Below the pieces are notes generated by a model. It saw only the letters and a list, made by a program, of their open reading frames with translations. It had not been told where the DNA came from and searched no databases. Shown piece after piece: positions 51,067 to 60,090 of a stretch of DNA of 64,000 nucleotides. Position numbers and translations under genes: made by a program. The DNA is from Streptomyces endocoffeicus (GTDB lineage Bacteria > Actinomycetota > Actinomycetes > Streptomycetales > Streptomycetaceae): the NCBI RefSeq assembly GCF_016741935.1, contig NZ_JAERRG010000021.1, forward strand, positions 62,001 to 126,000. The letters run 5' to 3'. How positions within the stretch are numbered: position 1 is the stretch's first letter; each line of letters begins with the position of its first letter.

Positions 51067-53493
51067 TCAGACGTTGATCGTCGTCGCCAGGCGACGGTCC
51101 GTGATCGAGCGGCCCACCTCGATCTCGTACGAACCGTTCACAAGAGACCACGTGCTGGTCTTCTCGTCCCATATCTCGAAGGCGCGCCGCGGGAGACCGA
51201 TGGTGACCTCGGCGCTCTCGCCGGGCCCGGCCCCGACACCGGCGAAGCCCGCCAGCCAGCGGGCGGGTCGCTCGGCGTCCGGCTCGCTGGGGGAGAGGTA
51301 GACCTGGACGACCTCGCGGCCCGCGCGCTCACCGGAGTTGCGGAGGCGGACGGTCACCGTGGTGCCGTCGGACTCGACGGACTCGTAGGTCCAGTCGGTG
51401 TAGCCGAGCCCGTGTCCGAAGGCGTAGACCGGGGTGCGGCCCTCCTTCTCCCAGGCGCGGTATCCGATGAACACGCCTTCGGAGTAGGAGAGTTCACCGT
51501 CCTCCGGGACCACTTGGGTGACCGGGGCATCGTCGAGGGAGCCCCAGGTGGTGGGGAGTCGGCCGCCGGGTTCATGGGCGCCCGTGAGCACGTCGGCGAG
51601 GGCCGCGCCGGCCTCCTGGCCGGGGAACCAGCTCAGCAGCACGGCGGCGACCTCCTCCCGCCACGGAAGCTCCACCGGGGAGCCGGAGTTGACGATCACG
51701 ACGGTGCGGGGATTGGCGGCGGCGACGGCGCGGACCAGGTCGTCCTGGCGGCCGGGGAGACGCAGATCGGTGCGGTCGAAGCCCTCCGACTCGACCCGTT
51801 CGGTGGTGGCGACGACGACCACGGCGGTGTCGGCGGCGCGGGCGGCCTCGACCGCCTCGGCGATCAGTTCATCGGGGTCGCGCCGCGGCCCTTGGTGGGC
51901 GAGGGCGAAGGTGATGTCCTTCATGAGGGCCTCGTCCTCGGACACCGTGACGTGGTGGATGAGGGAGACCTCGACGGGTTCGCCGGCGGTGAGTTCGGCC
52001 TCGGCGCGGGGCACCGGGGCGTTGAAGAGCCCCGAGAAGGGGTCGTCGTTGTCGAGGCGCTGGACGTCGTCGTAGTACGTCGTGCCGTCGACGCCGAGCC
52101 GATACGCGCCGATGCCCTTGATCCCAAAGGTGTGCGGACCGGTCTCGCGCGGGGTGAAGGTGCCGGTGAGCTCGATGGTGTGGAGGCGCTGGATGGTGAC
52201 GCCCTCGGGGAGGTCCACACCGGACCAGTGGATCTGCCCGTCGGGGACGCGGCAGGTGCCGATGACCGTGCCTTCGATGTCCCGGCACACGGCGCTGAGC
52301 TCGAAGTCCCGGCGGGCTATGGCGAGTTCGGTACTGGGGTCGGCGCCGACGGCGTAGCTGAGGGCGCCCTCGGGGAGAGCGGCGGTCAGGCCGTCGAGCG
52401 GGGAGACGATCCGGGAGGGGAAGACGATGGCGGAGCCGCCGCCGAGGATGCGGGCGTCGCGCGCGGCGGCGCCGATCAGCGCCACCGTTCCGGGCCTCAG
52501 CGGCAGGGCTTCGCGCTCGTTGCGGAGCAGGACGAAGGAGCGGCGGGCGATCTCGCGTGCCAGTTCCTCACCGTCGATGAGGTCCGGCAGGTCGGTGACG
52601 ACGGGGTTCGCGCCCTCCAGGATGCCGACGCGGGCGGCCAGCCGCAGCACATTGCGTACGGCGTCGTCGACCGTGGTCTCCTCGACCCGGCCGTCCCGCA
52701 CCGCCTGGGCGAGGGCGTCGCCGTAGACCGTCGTCGGGCCGGGCATGGCCACGTCGAGGCCGCCCTCGATGGCGCCCTTCGTCGACCGGGCGGCCGTCCA
52801 GTCCGAGACGTTGAAGCCGTCGAAGCCCCACTCCGCGCGCAGGATCTCGTTCACCAGGTGGCGGTGCTCGGTCATGGTCGTGCCGTTGACCGCGTTGTAG
52901 GCGGTCATGATGCCCCAGGGGCGGGCGTTCCCGACGATGATCTCGAAGGGAGCCAGGTACAGCTCGCGCAGGGCGCGCTCGGAGATCAGGTTGTCCACGG
53001 TGAAGCGGTCGGTCTCGGCGTCGTTGGCGACGAAGTGCTTGACCGTGGTGCCCACGCCGCCGGACTGGACGCCGTTCACATAGCCGGCGCCGATGGCGCC
53101 GGTCAGGTACGGGTCCTCGCTGTATGCCTCGAAGTGACGGCCGCCGAGCGGGGAGCGGTGCAGATTGACGGTGGGGGCGAGCAGGACGTGTACGCCCTTG
53201 CGGCGGGCCTCCTGGGCGAGCAGGACGCCGGCGCGGTGGGCCAGTTCCCGGTCCCAGGTCGCGGCGAGCGCGGTCGGGGACGGCAGGGCGATCGACGGGT
53301 CGTCGGCGGTCCAGCGCACACCGCGCACCCCGATCGGGCCGTCGGACATGACCAGGGACTTCAGACCGATCTCGGGGAGCGCCGGCAGGGACCACCTGTC
53401 CTGCCCGGCCAGGAGCCGGGCCTTCGCGCTCAGATCGAGCCTGGCGAGGGCCGTTTCGACGACCGCCTCGCGGGCCCGCTCCGCCTGTGCCAC
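51067..53493 (-). CDS. GH3 beta-glucosidase with PA14 insertion
   Basis: 808 aa, no signal peptide, so intracellular. Barrel domain 1-300 with K-H-F-V-A-N-D and nucleophile Asp231 in F-N-V-S-D-W. The second sandwich domain follows with a PA14-like insert (about 400-530: C-R-V-P-D-G-Q-I-H-W-S-G, F-G-I-K-G-I-G-A-Y-R). A fibronectin-III-like end has R-E-V-V-Q-V-Y-L-S-P. It lacks the His-containing NagZ motif, so exo-beta-glucosidase is more likely than N-acetylglucosaminidase. GTG start with GAGGAGG seven bases upstream. It is last on its strand after the ABC genes. Confidence 0.9.
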   Translation of the reverse strand: MAQAERAREAVVETALARLDLSAKARLLAGQDRWSLPALPEIGLKSLVMSDGPIGVRGVRWTADDPSIALPSPTALAATWDRELAHRAGVLLAQEARRKGVHVLLAPTVNLHRSPLGGRHFEAYSEDPYLTGAIGAGYVNGVQSGGVGTTVKHFVANDAETDRFTVDNLISERALRELYLAPFEIIVGNARPWGIMTAYNAVNGTTMTEHRHLVNEILRAEWGFDGFNVSDWTAARSTKGAIEGGLDVAMPGPTTVYGDALAQAVRDGRVEETTVDDAVRNVLRLAARVGILEGANPVVTDLPDLIDGEELAREIARRSFVLLRNEREALPLRPGTVALIGAAARDARILGGGSAIVFPSRIVSPLDGLTAALPEGALSYAVGADPSTELAIARRDFELSAVCRDIEGTVIGTCRVPDGQIHWSGVDLPEGVTIQRLHTIELTGTFTPRETGPHTFGIKGIGAYRLGVDGTTYYDDVQRLDNDDPFSGLFNAPVPRAEAELTAGEPVEVSLIHHVTVSEDEALMKDITFALAHQGPRRDPDELIAEAVEAARAADTAVVVVATTERVESEGFDRTDLRLPGRQDDLVRAVAAANPRTVVIVNSGSPVELPWREEVAAVLLSWFPGQEAGAALADVLTGAHEPGGRLPTTWGSLDDAPVTQVVPEDGELSYSEGVFIGYRAWEKEGRTPVYAFGHGLGYTDWTYESVESDGTTVTVRLRNSGERAGREVVQVYLSPSEPDAERPARWLAGFAGVGAGPGESAEVTIGLPRRAFEIWDEKTSTWSLVNGSYEIEVGRSITDRRLATTINV

Positions 53494-53543
53494 GAGGGCA
53501 CCTCCTCGTTGAAAGCCATTCATCAAGTAACCATTCGCAGTAA

Positions 53544-53576
53544 AGAGGTGAATTCCTCTGTGTTTCACGTGTTTCA
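53544..53576. promoter_or_regulatory. Inverted plus direct repeat before the GH3 gene
   Basis: AGAGG-tgaatt-CCTCT (53544-53559) is followed by GTGTTTCA twice (53560 and 53569, nine-base step). The segment is A+T rich within a 98-base gap between the permease stop and the GH3 start, so GH3 may have its own promoter and control. Confidence 0.4.
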
Positions 53577-53591
53577 TAACGAGCCGATATC

Positions 53592-54404
53592 TCAGCCCTT
53601 GACCGCGCCGGAGAGCATGCCGCGGATGAACTGCCGCTGACAGAACACATACAGGCCCACGACCGGGACGGAGATCAGCACCGCCGCCGCCGCGAGCAGG
53701 TTGACGTGCACCAGATAGCGGCCGGAGAAGGCGCCCAGGCCCAGCGTCATCGGCTGGTGAGCCGGATCGGAGACCAGGATCAGGGAGAGGAAGTAGTCGT
53801 TCCAGGTCCACATGAAGTTGAGCAGGACGAAGGTGACGATCGCGGGCCGGGAGATCGGCAGATAGATCCGCCACAGCGCGCTCCAGGTGCCGGCGCCGTC
53901 CACCTGAGCCGACTCGCCGATGCTGGAAGGCACCGTGCGGAAGGCCGCGCGCATCCAGAACGCGCCGAAGCTCACTCCCGTGCCCACATGCGCGAGGATG
54001 ATGCCCTGGTAGGTGTCGGTCAGTCCCTGCGACTGGAAGTCGTAGTACATCGGGACGACGATCGCCTCGAGGGGGATCATGATCCCGAAGAGCATCAGCG
54101 GAAAGAGCAGCTTTTCCCCCACCACGCCCAGCACTCCGAAGGCGTAGCCGCTGAGGATCGCCAGCGCGGTCGAGATGGCCACCGCCGTACCGGTGATGAT
54201 CAGGCTGGACTTCAGATATTGCGTGAGGCCGGCCTGCTGCCAGGCCTCGGTGAAGTTGGACCACTGCATATGACCGAGGTCCAGTGACCCGGTGATCTCG
54301 GGGCTCACCGCGATGCCCAGGGTCCAGATCACCGGGAAGAGTACCGCGGCGGCGAGCAGGGTCAGAAAGGCGTAGTTGAAAACCTTTTCCCGCGTGGAGA
54401 TCAT
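53592..54404 (-). CDS. CUT1 sugar ABC permease (MalG-like)
   Basis: 270 aa, six membrane helices. The EAA loop reads G-E-S-A-Q-V-D-G-A-G-T-W-S-A-L-W-R-I-Y-L-P. The end M-L-S-G-A-V-K-G is typical of the inner-membrane MalG-type partner. Its ATG overlaps the stop of the other permease by one base. No ATPase gene is present in this cluster; in Streptomyces CUT1 systems the shared ATPase MsiK usually serves, which is assumed here. Confidence 0.93.
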   Translation of the reverse strand: MISTREKVFNYAFLTLLAAAVLFPVIWTLGIAVSPEITGSLDLGHMQWSNFTEAWQQAGLTQYLKSSLIITGTAVAISTALAILSGYAFGVLGVVGEKLLFPLMLFGIMIPLEAIVVPMYYDFQSQGLTDTYQGIILAHVGTGVSFGAFWMRAAFRTVPSSIGESAQVDGAGTWSALWRIYLPISRPAIVTFVLLNFMWTWNDYFLSLILVSDPAHQPMTLGLGAFSGRYLVHVNLLAAAAVLISVPVVGLYVFCQRQFIRGMLSGAVKG

Positions 54405-55390
54405 CAGTCGTCACTTTCGGAGAGCTTGACCACGGCCAGCGACACGATCAGCGCGACCACCGCCAGCACCACGCCGATGGCGCAGGCCGCGCCGACGTCC
54501 GGATTGCTGAAGGCCCGCTTGTAGAGCACCACGGTGGGGGTGATGGTGGAGGTTCCCGGGCCACCCTTGGTGGTGAGCCAGACGATGTCGAAGACCCTGA
54601 TCGCGCCGAGCAGGGTGAGCGTCAGCGCCACGGCGAGCTGTCCGCGCAGGCCCGGCAGGGTCACCGTGAAGAACTCGCGTAGCGGGCCCGCCCCGTCCAT
54701 GCGCGCGGCGTCGTAGAGCTCGTTCGGGATGTTCTGCGCTCCGGCGGCGAACAGCACCATGCACAGGCCGAACGCCCCCCAGGTTCCGGCCAGGCCGAGG
54801 GCGGGCAGCGCCCAGGTGAAGTCGCCCAGCCAGCCACGGGTCAGCCCGCCCAGGCCGAAGGCGGTGAGCACGCTGTTGAGGGGCCCGTCCGGGGCGTAGA
54901 TCTGCTTCCACACCACCGCGACGACGGCCGGGGTGAGCACCTGGGGAAGGAAGATGATCCAGCGGTAGACCCCGGCACCGCGGGTGTCCTTGCGTGCGGT
55001 CAGTGCCGCGCTCGTCATCCCCAGGACGACCGGCAGGAAGGAGAAGAAGACGATGAAGAACAGAGTGTGGCCGACCGCCTGGCGCAGCGTCGGATCGGTG
55101 AAGAAGTCGGTGTAGTTCTCCACTCCCGCCCAGGTGGCCGCCGTGATTCCGTCCCAGTGGTAGAAGGACAGATTCACCCCCTGCCCCGCCGGCAGCAGCA
55201 CCACGCATGCGTAGATCAGCAGTGCGGGGGCGAGGTATGCCAGCCCCAGCCAGCGGCGGCGCCGGCGCGAGGACCGCCGAGGGTGGTTCGCGCGCCGCGG
55301 GGGATGGACGGATTCGCCGCCCGCGGTAGCGGTGGCGGGCGCGGCCACGGTGGCGGCCTCGGAGGCGCGGCTTTCGTTGAGTGTGGCCAT
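54404..55390 (-). CDS. CUT1 sugar ABC permease (MalF-like)
   Basis: 328 aa. After a basic 45-residue cytoplasmic start there are six helices; G-L-A-Y-L-A-P-A-L-L-I-Y begins the first. EAA loop: Y-D-A-A-R-M-D-G-A-G-P-L-R-E-F-F. Middle gene of binding protein-MalF-MalG, three bases after the binding protein. It forms the heterodimeric channel with the next permease for oligosaccharide or disaccharide uptake. Confidence 0.93.
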   Translation of the reverse strand: MATLNESRASEAATVAAPATATAGGESVHPPRRANHPRRSSRRRRRWLGLAYLAPALLIYACVVLLPAGQGVNLSFYHWDGITAATWAGVENYTDFFTDPTLRQAVGHTLFFIVFFSFLPVVLGMTSAALTARKDTRGAGVYRWIIFLPQVLTPAVVAVVWKQIYAPDGPLNSVLTAFGLGGLTRGWLGDFTWALPALGLAGTWGAFGLCMVLFAAGAQNIPNELYDAARMDGAGPLREFFTVTLPGLRGQLAVALTLTLLGAIRVFDIVWLTTKGGPGTSTITPTVVLYKRAFSNPDVGAACAIGVVLAVVALIVSLAVVKLSESDD

Positions 55391-55393
55391 GGC

Positions 55394-56770
55394 CTACCTC
55401 GCCAGGCTCTTCACGAATGCGGTGGCGTCCTTGTCGGCGGCGTCGACCACCGCTTTCGGCGTGGACTTCCCGGCCAGCGTGTTCTGCATGGCGCGGTTGA
55501 TGGTGTCCAGCATCGTCGGTGTGGTCCAGTCCAGATAGGGCACGGATGTGCCCTCCGCCGAGATCTGCCCGGCGATGGCCACATCGTCACTGAACAGCGG
55601 ATTCCCCGCGGGGGCCTTCACATCCGGGTGCAACAGCGGCATCGTCTCGTGCCGGACGGCGAGCTTGGCCGCCTGCTCACTGGCGGCGAAGTCGAGGAAG
55701 GCCGCGGCGGCGTCGGCGTGCTTGGACTTCGAGGCGATGGAGAAGTTGGTCGCGGAGGAGGCCGTGGCCACCGGCTTGCCGCCGTCCGCACGGGGCAGGA
55801 CGAACGAACCGAACCCCTTGGACTGTCCCGGCTTGAACGGCAGCGAGCCCGAGTAGTTGAAATGGAACAGCCCTTTGCCGTTGACGAAGGACTGGGCGGC
55901 GTTGTCCGAGTTGGTCCCGGCGTAGTCCTTGACCAGGTAGCCCTTGTCGGCCCACTGCTTGAAGGTGGACACCGCCTGCGGGAAGCCGGTCTGGGTGATC
56001 TTCACCTTGCCGTGCGAGTAGATGAAGTCGGAGATCTTGCTCTGTGCGCCGAAGGCGTTCATCAGCGAGAAGAGCGGCACGGTGATCTTGACCTGGTCCG
56101 AGGTGCCCATTGTGATGGGCGTGATGCCGTCCGCCTTGGCCTTGGCGAGAGCGGCCTGGAACTCGGCGTAGCTGTGCGGGACCTTGGCACCGATCTTCTT
56201 GAGCAGGGCCCGGTTGTAGTAGACCTCGATCAGCGAGGCGCGGGCGACCGGGATGCCGAACATCGAGCCGGTGCCCATCTGCTTGCCGTCGAGGCTGAAC
56301 TCGTGCTCCTCCAGGATGGACCGCGGGAAGGACCGCTTCCATCCGTAAGCCTTGGCGTAGTTGTCCATATTGAGCACCAGCCCGCCGCGGACGAGGGTTC
56401 CCAGCGACTGCCAGCCGTTGTTGGCCGGGACGATGTCCGGGGGGTTGGCGGACTTCAGCTTGAGCGGCAGGGCGGCCATCACCTGGTCCCAGGGCAGCGA
56501 GTTCCGCTCGATGGTGATGTTGGGGTACTTCTTCTCGAATGCCGTGACGACGTCCTTCATCCAGGCGTTGTCAGGATCGCCGGTGAAGTAGTCCAGTATG
56601 TGCAACGTGACCTTGCCCATCGCGGCTGGATCGGTGGCGACCGCGCCTGGTTTCGCGGAGTTGTCCGCACTGTTGCCGTTGGTGCCCGGCATGCAGCCGG
56701 CGAGCAGGCCGGCCGCCGCCAAAGGCGTCAGCGCTCCGGCGATCCGTCGAGTTCTGCGGTGCGAGACCAC
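55394..56770 (-). CDS. Extracellular sugar-binding lipoprotein (CUT1)
   Basis: 458 aa. Signal peptide with basic N-terminus and lipobox L-L-A-G-C at Cys26. The mature protein is a family 1 solute-binding protein: V-T-A-F-E-K-K-Y-P-N-I-T-I-E, G-T-S-D-Q-V, and G-K-G-L-F-H-F-N-Y-S-G-S. GTG start with GGAG five bases upstream. It is first in the operon and faces the GntR gene. The sugar may be a beta-glucoside or chito-oligosaccharide, judging by the enzymes around it; this is inference. Confidence 0.92.
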   Translation of the reverse strand: MVSHRRTRRIAGALTPLAAAGLLAGCMPGTNGNSADNSAKPGAVATDPAAMGKVTLHILDYFTGDPDNAWMKDVVTAFEKKYPNITIERNSLPWDQVMAALPLKLKSANPPDIVPANNGWQSLGTLVRGGLVLNMDNYAKAYGWKRSFPRSILEEHEFSLDGKQMGTGSMFGIPVARASLIEVYYNRALLKKIGAKVPHSYAEFQAALAKAKADGITPITMGTSDQVKITVPLFSLMNAFGAQSKISDFIYSHGKVKITQTGFPQAVSTFKQWADKGYLVKDYAGTNSDNAAQSFVNGKGLFHFNYSGSLPFKPGQSKGFGSFVLPRADGGKPVATASSATNFSIASKSKHADAAAAFLDFAASEQAAKLAVRHETMPLLHPDVKAPAGNPLFSDDVAIAGQISAEGTSVPYLDWTTPTMLDTINRAMQNTLAGKSTPKAVVDAADKDATAFVKSLAR

Positions 56771-56830
56771 GGTGTCTCCTGTCCTCGATGGGGTGTCCCG
56801 AAAGTCCGGATGCTCGCGAGCCTAGGCGCA

Positions 56831-56895
56831 GCAGACCACTTAGTCCAGATGTAGGAAGCTGGTTTGTTTACTCCACTCGGCAGACCAGTCTTGGT
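56831..56895. promoter_or_regulatory. NagR/DasR-type half-operators in the ABC/gntR gap
   Basis: GCAGACCACT (56831-56840) and GCAGACCAGT (56880-56889) are near-identical; read on the other strand each contains the A-N-TGGTCT half-site of the DasR consensus. The second overlaps ACCA-gtct-TGGT (56884-56895). They lie between the binding-protein start and the gntR start. The GntR encoded next is the likely binder. Confidence 0.6.
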
Positions 56896-56901
56896 AACGT
56901 A

Positions 56902-57651
56902 ATGGGCATGACGAGCGTGGAGGACACCAAGGCCGGGGCCGCCGTTGCGCAGACCTACCGCCGACTCAGCGAGGCGTTGCGCCGCGGGGTCTATGCGGCG
57001 GGAAGCCGGTTGCCGGGGGAGCGGGACCTCGCCGCGGACCTCGGAGTCAGCCGCTCCACCCTGCGCCTGGCGCTGGGCCGGCTGGCCGAGGAGAACAAGC
57101 TGGAACGCTCCTCGCAGCGCGGCTGGTTCGTCCGCCGCAACGTCGTCGGCGAACCGCCGAGCACCCTGCAGAGCTTCTCCGAGATGGCGCGCGCCCGCGG
57201 GCTGCGCCCGGAGTCCGAGGTGCTGCGCCGCCGCGCCCGCCCGGCCACCTTCGAAGAGGCCGAGCAACTGTCCGTCGCTCCCGCCTCCCGGGTCCTCGAA
57301 CTGCGCAGGCTGCGCCGTATGGACGGAGTGCCGGTGTGCGTGGACTCCAGCGTGGTGGTCCTGGGCCTCGCGCCCCAGCTGGCCGAGATCGACCTCACCG
57401 ACCGTTCCCTGTACGAGACCCTGGAGCAGGACTGCGGGCTGCGTATCGCCCGCAGCTCCTACACGGTCCACGCGGCGGCGGCCGACCAGACCACCGCCGA
57501 ACTGCTGGAGCTCGAGCCGGGCGACCCGGTGCTGATCGGTGAGGAGCTGACCTACACCGACGACGGCTCGCTGGTACTGACCGGCCGGATGGTCTACCGC
57601 AGCGATGCCTACCGCTTCCAGGCCGACCTGTTCCGCCCGGTGCGCCCCTGA
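56902..57651 (+). CDS. GntR/HutC-family regulator (NagR/DasR-like)
   Basis: 249 aa from ATG at 56902 (a second ATG lies two codons later). Winged helix: L-P-G-E-R-D-L-A-A-D-L-G-V-S-R-S-T-L-R-L-A-L, shown only in its core, then R-S-S-Q-R-G-W-F-V-R. UTRA ligand domain: A-P-A-S-R-V-L-E-L-R-R-L-R and L-G-L-A-P. The family senses sugar phosphates or amino-sugar phosphates such as GlcN6P. It sits between the transport operon and the kinase-GH4-deaminase operon, and half-sites occur upstream of both, so it likely controls the whole block. Confidence 0.92.
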   Translation: MGMTSVEDTKAGAAVAQTYRRLSEALRRGVYAAGSRLPGERDLAADLGVSRSTLRLALGRLAEENKLERSSQRGWFVRRNVVGEPPSTLQSFSEMARARGLRPESEVLRRRARPATFEEAEQLSVAPASRVLELRRLRRMDGVPVCVDSSVVVLGLAPQLAEIDLTDRSLYETLEQDCGLRIARSSYTVHAAAADQTTAELLELEPGDPVLIGEELTYTDDGSLVLTGRMVYRSDAYRFQADLFRPVRP

Positions 57652-57682
57652 CGTCGCCTCGGCGGCGGACGCCGGGGCGACG
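57652..57682. terminator. Weak hairpin between convergent gntR and kinase genes
   Basis: CGTCGCC (57652-57658) pairs with GGCGACG (57676-57682) over a 17-base loop in the 35-base gap between the two stops. Confidence 0.35.
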
Positions 57683-57686
57683 CGCC

Positions 57687-58736
57687 TCAAGTGGCCAGGA
57701 ACTCCCGGGGCGGCAGACTCCCCGTCACCTTCTCCAGCACGGCGTCGGCCACCATCGGGTCCGCCAACGCCACCCCGCCCTCGGCGAGGGCGTCCAGCAG
57801 CGCACCGGCCACCGGTGGCAGGGAGCCGCGGTGCAGCACCGCTCCGGGGACGTGCGCGGGCAGCTCCGCGAACAGCGCATCGGCGACCGGAGAGCCCTCC
57901 GCCATCAGGACCGAGCCCGACAGCACGACACTCACCGGCCCGCCCGCCCGCGCCAGCCCGGTGCGCCGCGCGGCCACCCCGGCGTACTGGGCCAGATGGC
58001 GTCCTTGGGCCCGGACGATCTCCACCGCCGCCGGATCACCCGCCGCGGCCACCGCCGCGACCACGCGGGCGCAGCTGTTCCGCTCCCGACCGGAGGCATG
58101 GCCCTGACGGCGAGTGAGCCAGTGGTTGAGCGCCGCCACGGTGGGCTTGCCGTAGTGCGCGAGCAGGGCCTCGGTCAGGGCGGTCGGCCGGCCGAGCCCC
58201 AACTCGGCGAGGAACACCGCCCGGAACGCCTCGTTCGCCAGGCCTGTGGCGCCCATGGGGTACTGGCCCCACCAGCCCATGTCCCACAGCTCACCGCCGG
58301 GTCCGCGAGCGGCGATCGCCCCCGACGTCCCGCCGGTCACCGAGACGCCGACGCCGCGGGCATCGCCGCACCGGATGGCGGCATAACCGTCGTTGAGGAT
58401 GCTGCGCCTGGTCAGGACGCCGGGACAATGTCGCGTCAGAGCCGCGTCCCAGTAGCCCTGGTCCTCGGGCCAGTCGACCCCGGCCAGCCGGAAGGCCACA
58501 CTCCGGACGGCCCGGAACTCCGCCCCGGCCTGGGCCAGGGCCGCCCGTACCGCCGCCAGCACCTCGGACACCGCGATCTCGGGGGTCGGCGCCCCGTAGA
58601 TGTCCCCGCAACCCGAACGCCCGGCGCCCACCACCTCGCCGGAGGCGGTGGACACCAGGGCCGCGGTCTTGCTGTTGCCCGCGTCCACGCCCAGGTAGAG
58701 CGCGGACGCGGGACATGCCGTCTGCTCCCGCGTCAC
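57687..58736 (-). CDS. BadF/BadG-type sugar kinase, N-acetylglucosamine kinase-like
   Basis: 349 aa from GTG at 58736. ASKHA kinase: phosphate-1 loop Y-L-G-V-D-A-G-N-S-K-T-A-A-L-V, the catalytic-Asp region in I-L-N-D-G-Y-A-A, phosphate-2 loop S-V-T-G-G-T-S-G-A-I, and a late adenosine motif V-V-L-S-G-S-V. Eukaryotic NAGK and bacterial GlcNAc or MurNAc kinases have this layout. Its start overlaps the GH4 stop. In an ABC-fed pathway it could phosphorylate the imported sugar before GH4 acts, or the sugar released by GH3. Which one cannot be decided. Confidence 0.85.
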   Translation of the reverse strand: MTREQTACPASALYLGVDAGNSKTAALVSTASGEVVGAGRSGCGDIYGAPTPEIAVSEVLAAVRAALAQAGAEFRAVRSVAFRLAGVDWPEDQGYWDAALTRHCPGVLTRRSILNDGYAAIRCGDARGVGVSVTGGTSGAIAARGPGGELWDMGWWGQYPMGATGLANEAFRAVFLAELGLGRPTALTEALLAHYGKPTVAALNHWLTRRQGHASGRERNSCARVVAAVAAAGDPAAVEIVRAQGRHLAQYAGVAARRTGLARAGGPVSVVLSGSVLMAEGSPVADALFAELPAHVPGAVLHRGSLPPVAGALLDALAEGGVALADPMVADAVLEKVTGSLPPREFLAT

Positions 58737-60034
58737 GGCAGCAGACGCTCCGGCAGCCAGGCCCGCTGCGCCGTGGCCAGCTCGGCGTACAGCGCCTCGG
58801 CCACCGGCAGCGAGGGCACCAGCGGATTGGCCGTCAGGGCTCGGACGGCGTCCGCGGCGGTGCCCTCCCAGGCCGCCTTGGCGGTGAGGATCTGGTACTC
58901 GGCCAGTTGCTGGACGATGCCACGCACCGAGTGCGGCAGCGGCTTCTGCTGCTCGGGGTGGAAGCCTCCGCCGTCCACCGTGCCCCACAGCTCGACGACG
59001 GTCGACTCCTCGAACCCGGGCAGCCAGCCGCCGGTGTTGGTGATGTTGAAGGGGAGACGCGCCGGGGCGTCGTTGTAGAACGCGCTGATCGCCTCGATGG
59101 CCAGCTCCAGCTCGTGGATCCCGCCGCGTGAGCGGTCCTTCTCGAGCTGCGGGGCGTCGGAGGCGGCCTGCTCCCGGTAGTGCTCCCAGTAGTCGGGCAG
59201 CGAGTCCAGGATGACCTCGGAGCGGGTCTTGGCGGCCAGCTGCCGCTCGCGCAGGATCTCGTCCTTGAAGTAGTAGTAGTTGAAGTAGTCCGAGGGAATG
59301 GACTCCATCGCCACCGCCAGGTGCAGCGCACGCATGCCGTTGCGGTCCTCGGTGGGCTTGTCCTTCAGCGCTTCGTAGCGCTCGCGCAGGATCGGGAAGG
59401 CGTCCTGGCCGTCGTAGGTCGCCTCGTTGGACCAGCAGTTGTGGTTGACGCCGACGAGATTGGCCTTGAGCTTTTCCGGGTCGAGACCGGCGGCCTTGGC
59501 GACGACCGGCGGGAAGACGATCGGGCCCTCGCAGAAGGAGACGATCGGGATGTCGGTGTAGTCGGAGACCGCCTGGGAGACGATGTTGACCGGGTTGGTG
59601 TAGTTGAAGATCCGGGCGCGGGGGGCGACGTCGGCGAGGTTGGCGCAGACCTCCTTGATGATGTTGATCGAGCGCAGTGCCATCATCGTGCCGCCCGGCC
59701 CCTGCGTCTCCTGGCCGATGACCCCGTACTTGAGCGGGATCCGCTCGTCCAGCGCACGGGCCTCGAAGCCGCCGGGACGGTAGCTGGTGAGCACGGCGTC
59801 GACGTCGCGCAGGCCCTCGCGCTGGTCGGTCGCGGTGCTGATGGTGATGTCGAGGCCCGCGTTGCGGGCCATCTTCTCGGTGATCGTCCGGACTATATCG
59901 AGCCGGTCCTGATCGAGGTCGATCAGGACGAACTCGGAGCCGTCGAACTCCTTGCCGTGGTGCATGAAGGAGGCCATGGTCCCCGCTCCACGCGAGGAGC
60001 CACCGCCGAGGTAGGCAATCTTGACGCGAGCCAT
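58733..60034 (-). CDS. GH4 6-phospho-beta-glucosidase-like enzyme
   Basis: 433 aa. NAD site at the N-terminus: I-A-Y-L-G-G-G-S-S-R-G-A-G. Y-T-N-P-V-N follows, then the metal ligands Cys168 in S-F-C-E-G and His198 in G-V-N-H-N-C-W. GH4 enzymes use NAD+ and Mn2+ and cleave by oxidation, elimination and reduction; those with C-E-G are mostly 6-phospho-beta-glucosidases, including chitobiose-6-phosphate hydrolases. Coupled to the kinase gene and 56 bases after the deaminase. The need for a 6-phosphate is known for characterised relatives. Confidence 0.9.
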   Translation of the reverse strand: MARVKIAYLGGGSSRGAGTMASFMHHGKEFDGSEFVLIDLDQDRLDIVRTITEKMARNAGLDITISTATDQREGLRDVDAVLTSYRPGGFEARALDERIPLKYGVIGQETQGPGGTMMALRSINIIKEVCANLADVAPRARIFNYTNPVNIVSQAVSDYTDIPIVSFCEGPIVFPPVVAKAAGLDPEKLKANLVGVNHNCWSNEATYDGQDAFPILRERYEALKDKPTEDRNGMRALHLAVAMESIPSDYFNYYYFKDEILRERQLAAKTRSEVILDSLPDYWEHYREQAASDAPQLEKDRSRGGIHELELAIEAISAFYNDAPARLPFNITNTGGWLPGFEESTVVELWGTVDGGGFHPEQQKPLPHSVRGIVQQLAEYQILTAKAAWEGTAADAVRALTANPLVPSLPVAEALYAELATAQRAWLPERLLP

Positions 60035-60090
60035 CGATCCTCCAGGATCTCTTGGTGATTCAGCTTGGGATTCCGGTGTGAGCTGCGGCT

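Noticed and set aside
51067..53493. GH3 as an N-acetylglucosaminidase (NagZ type) to match the amino-sugar genes
   Set aside because: The NagZ catalytic His motif is absent and domain order with PA14 and FnIII-like end is that of beta-glucosidases.
51013..53640. 875-codon open frame on the plus strand opposite the GH3 gene
   Set aside because: Gly/Asp/Val-rich repeats of the antisense type, crosses the terminator and the GH3 start region, and has no recognisable domain.
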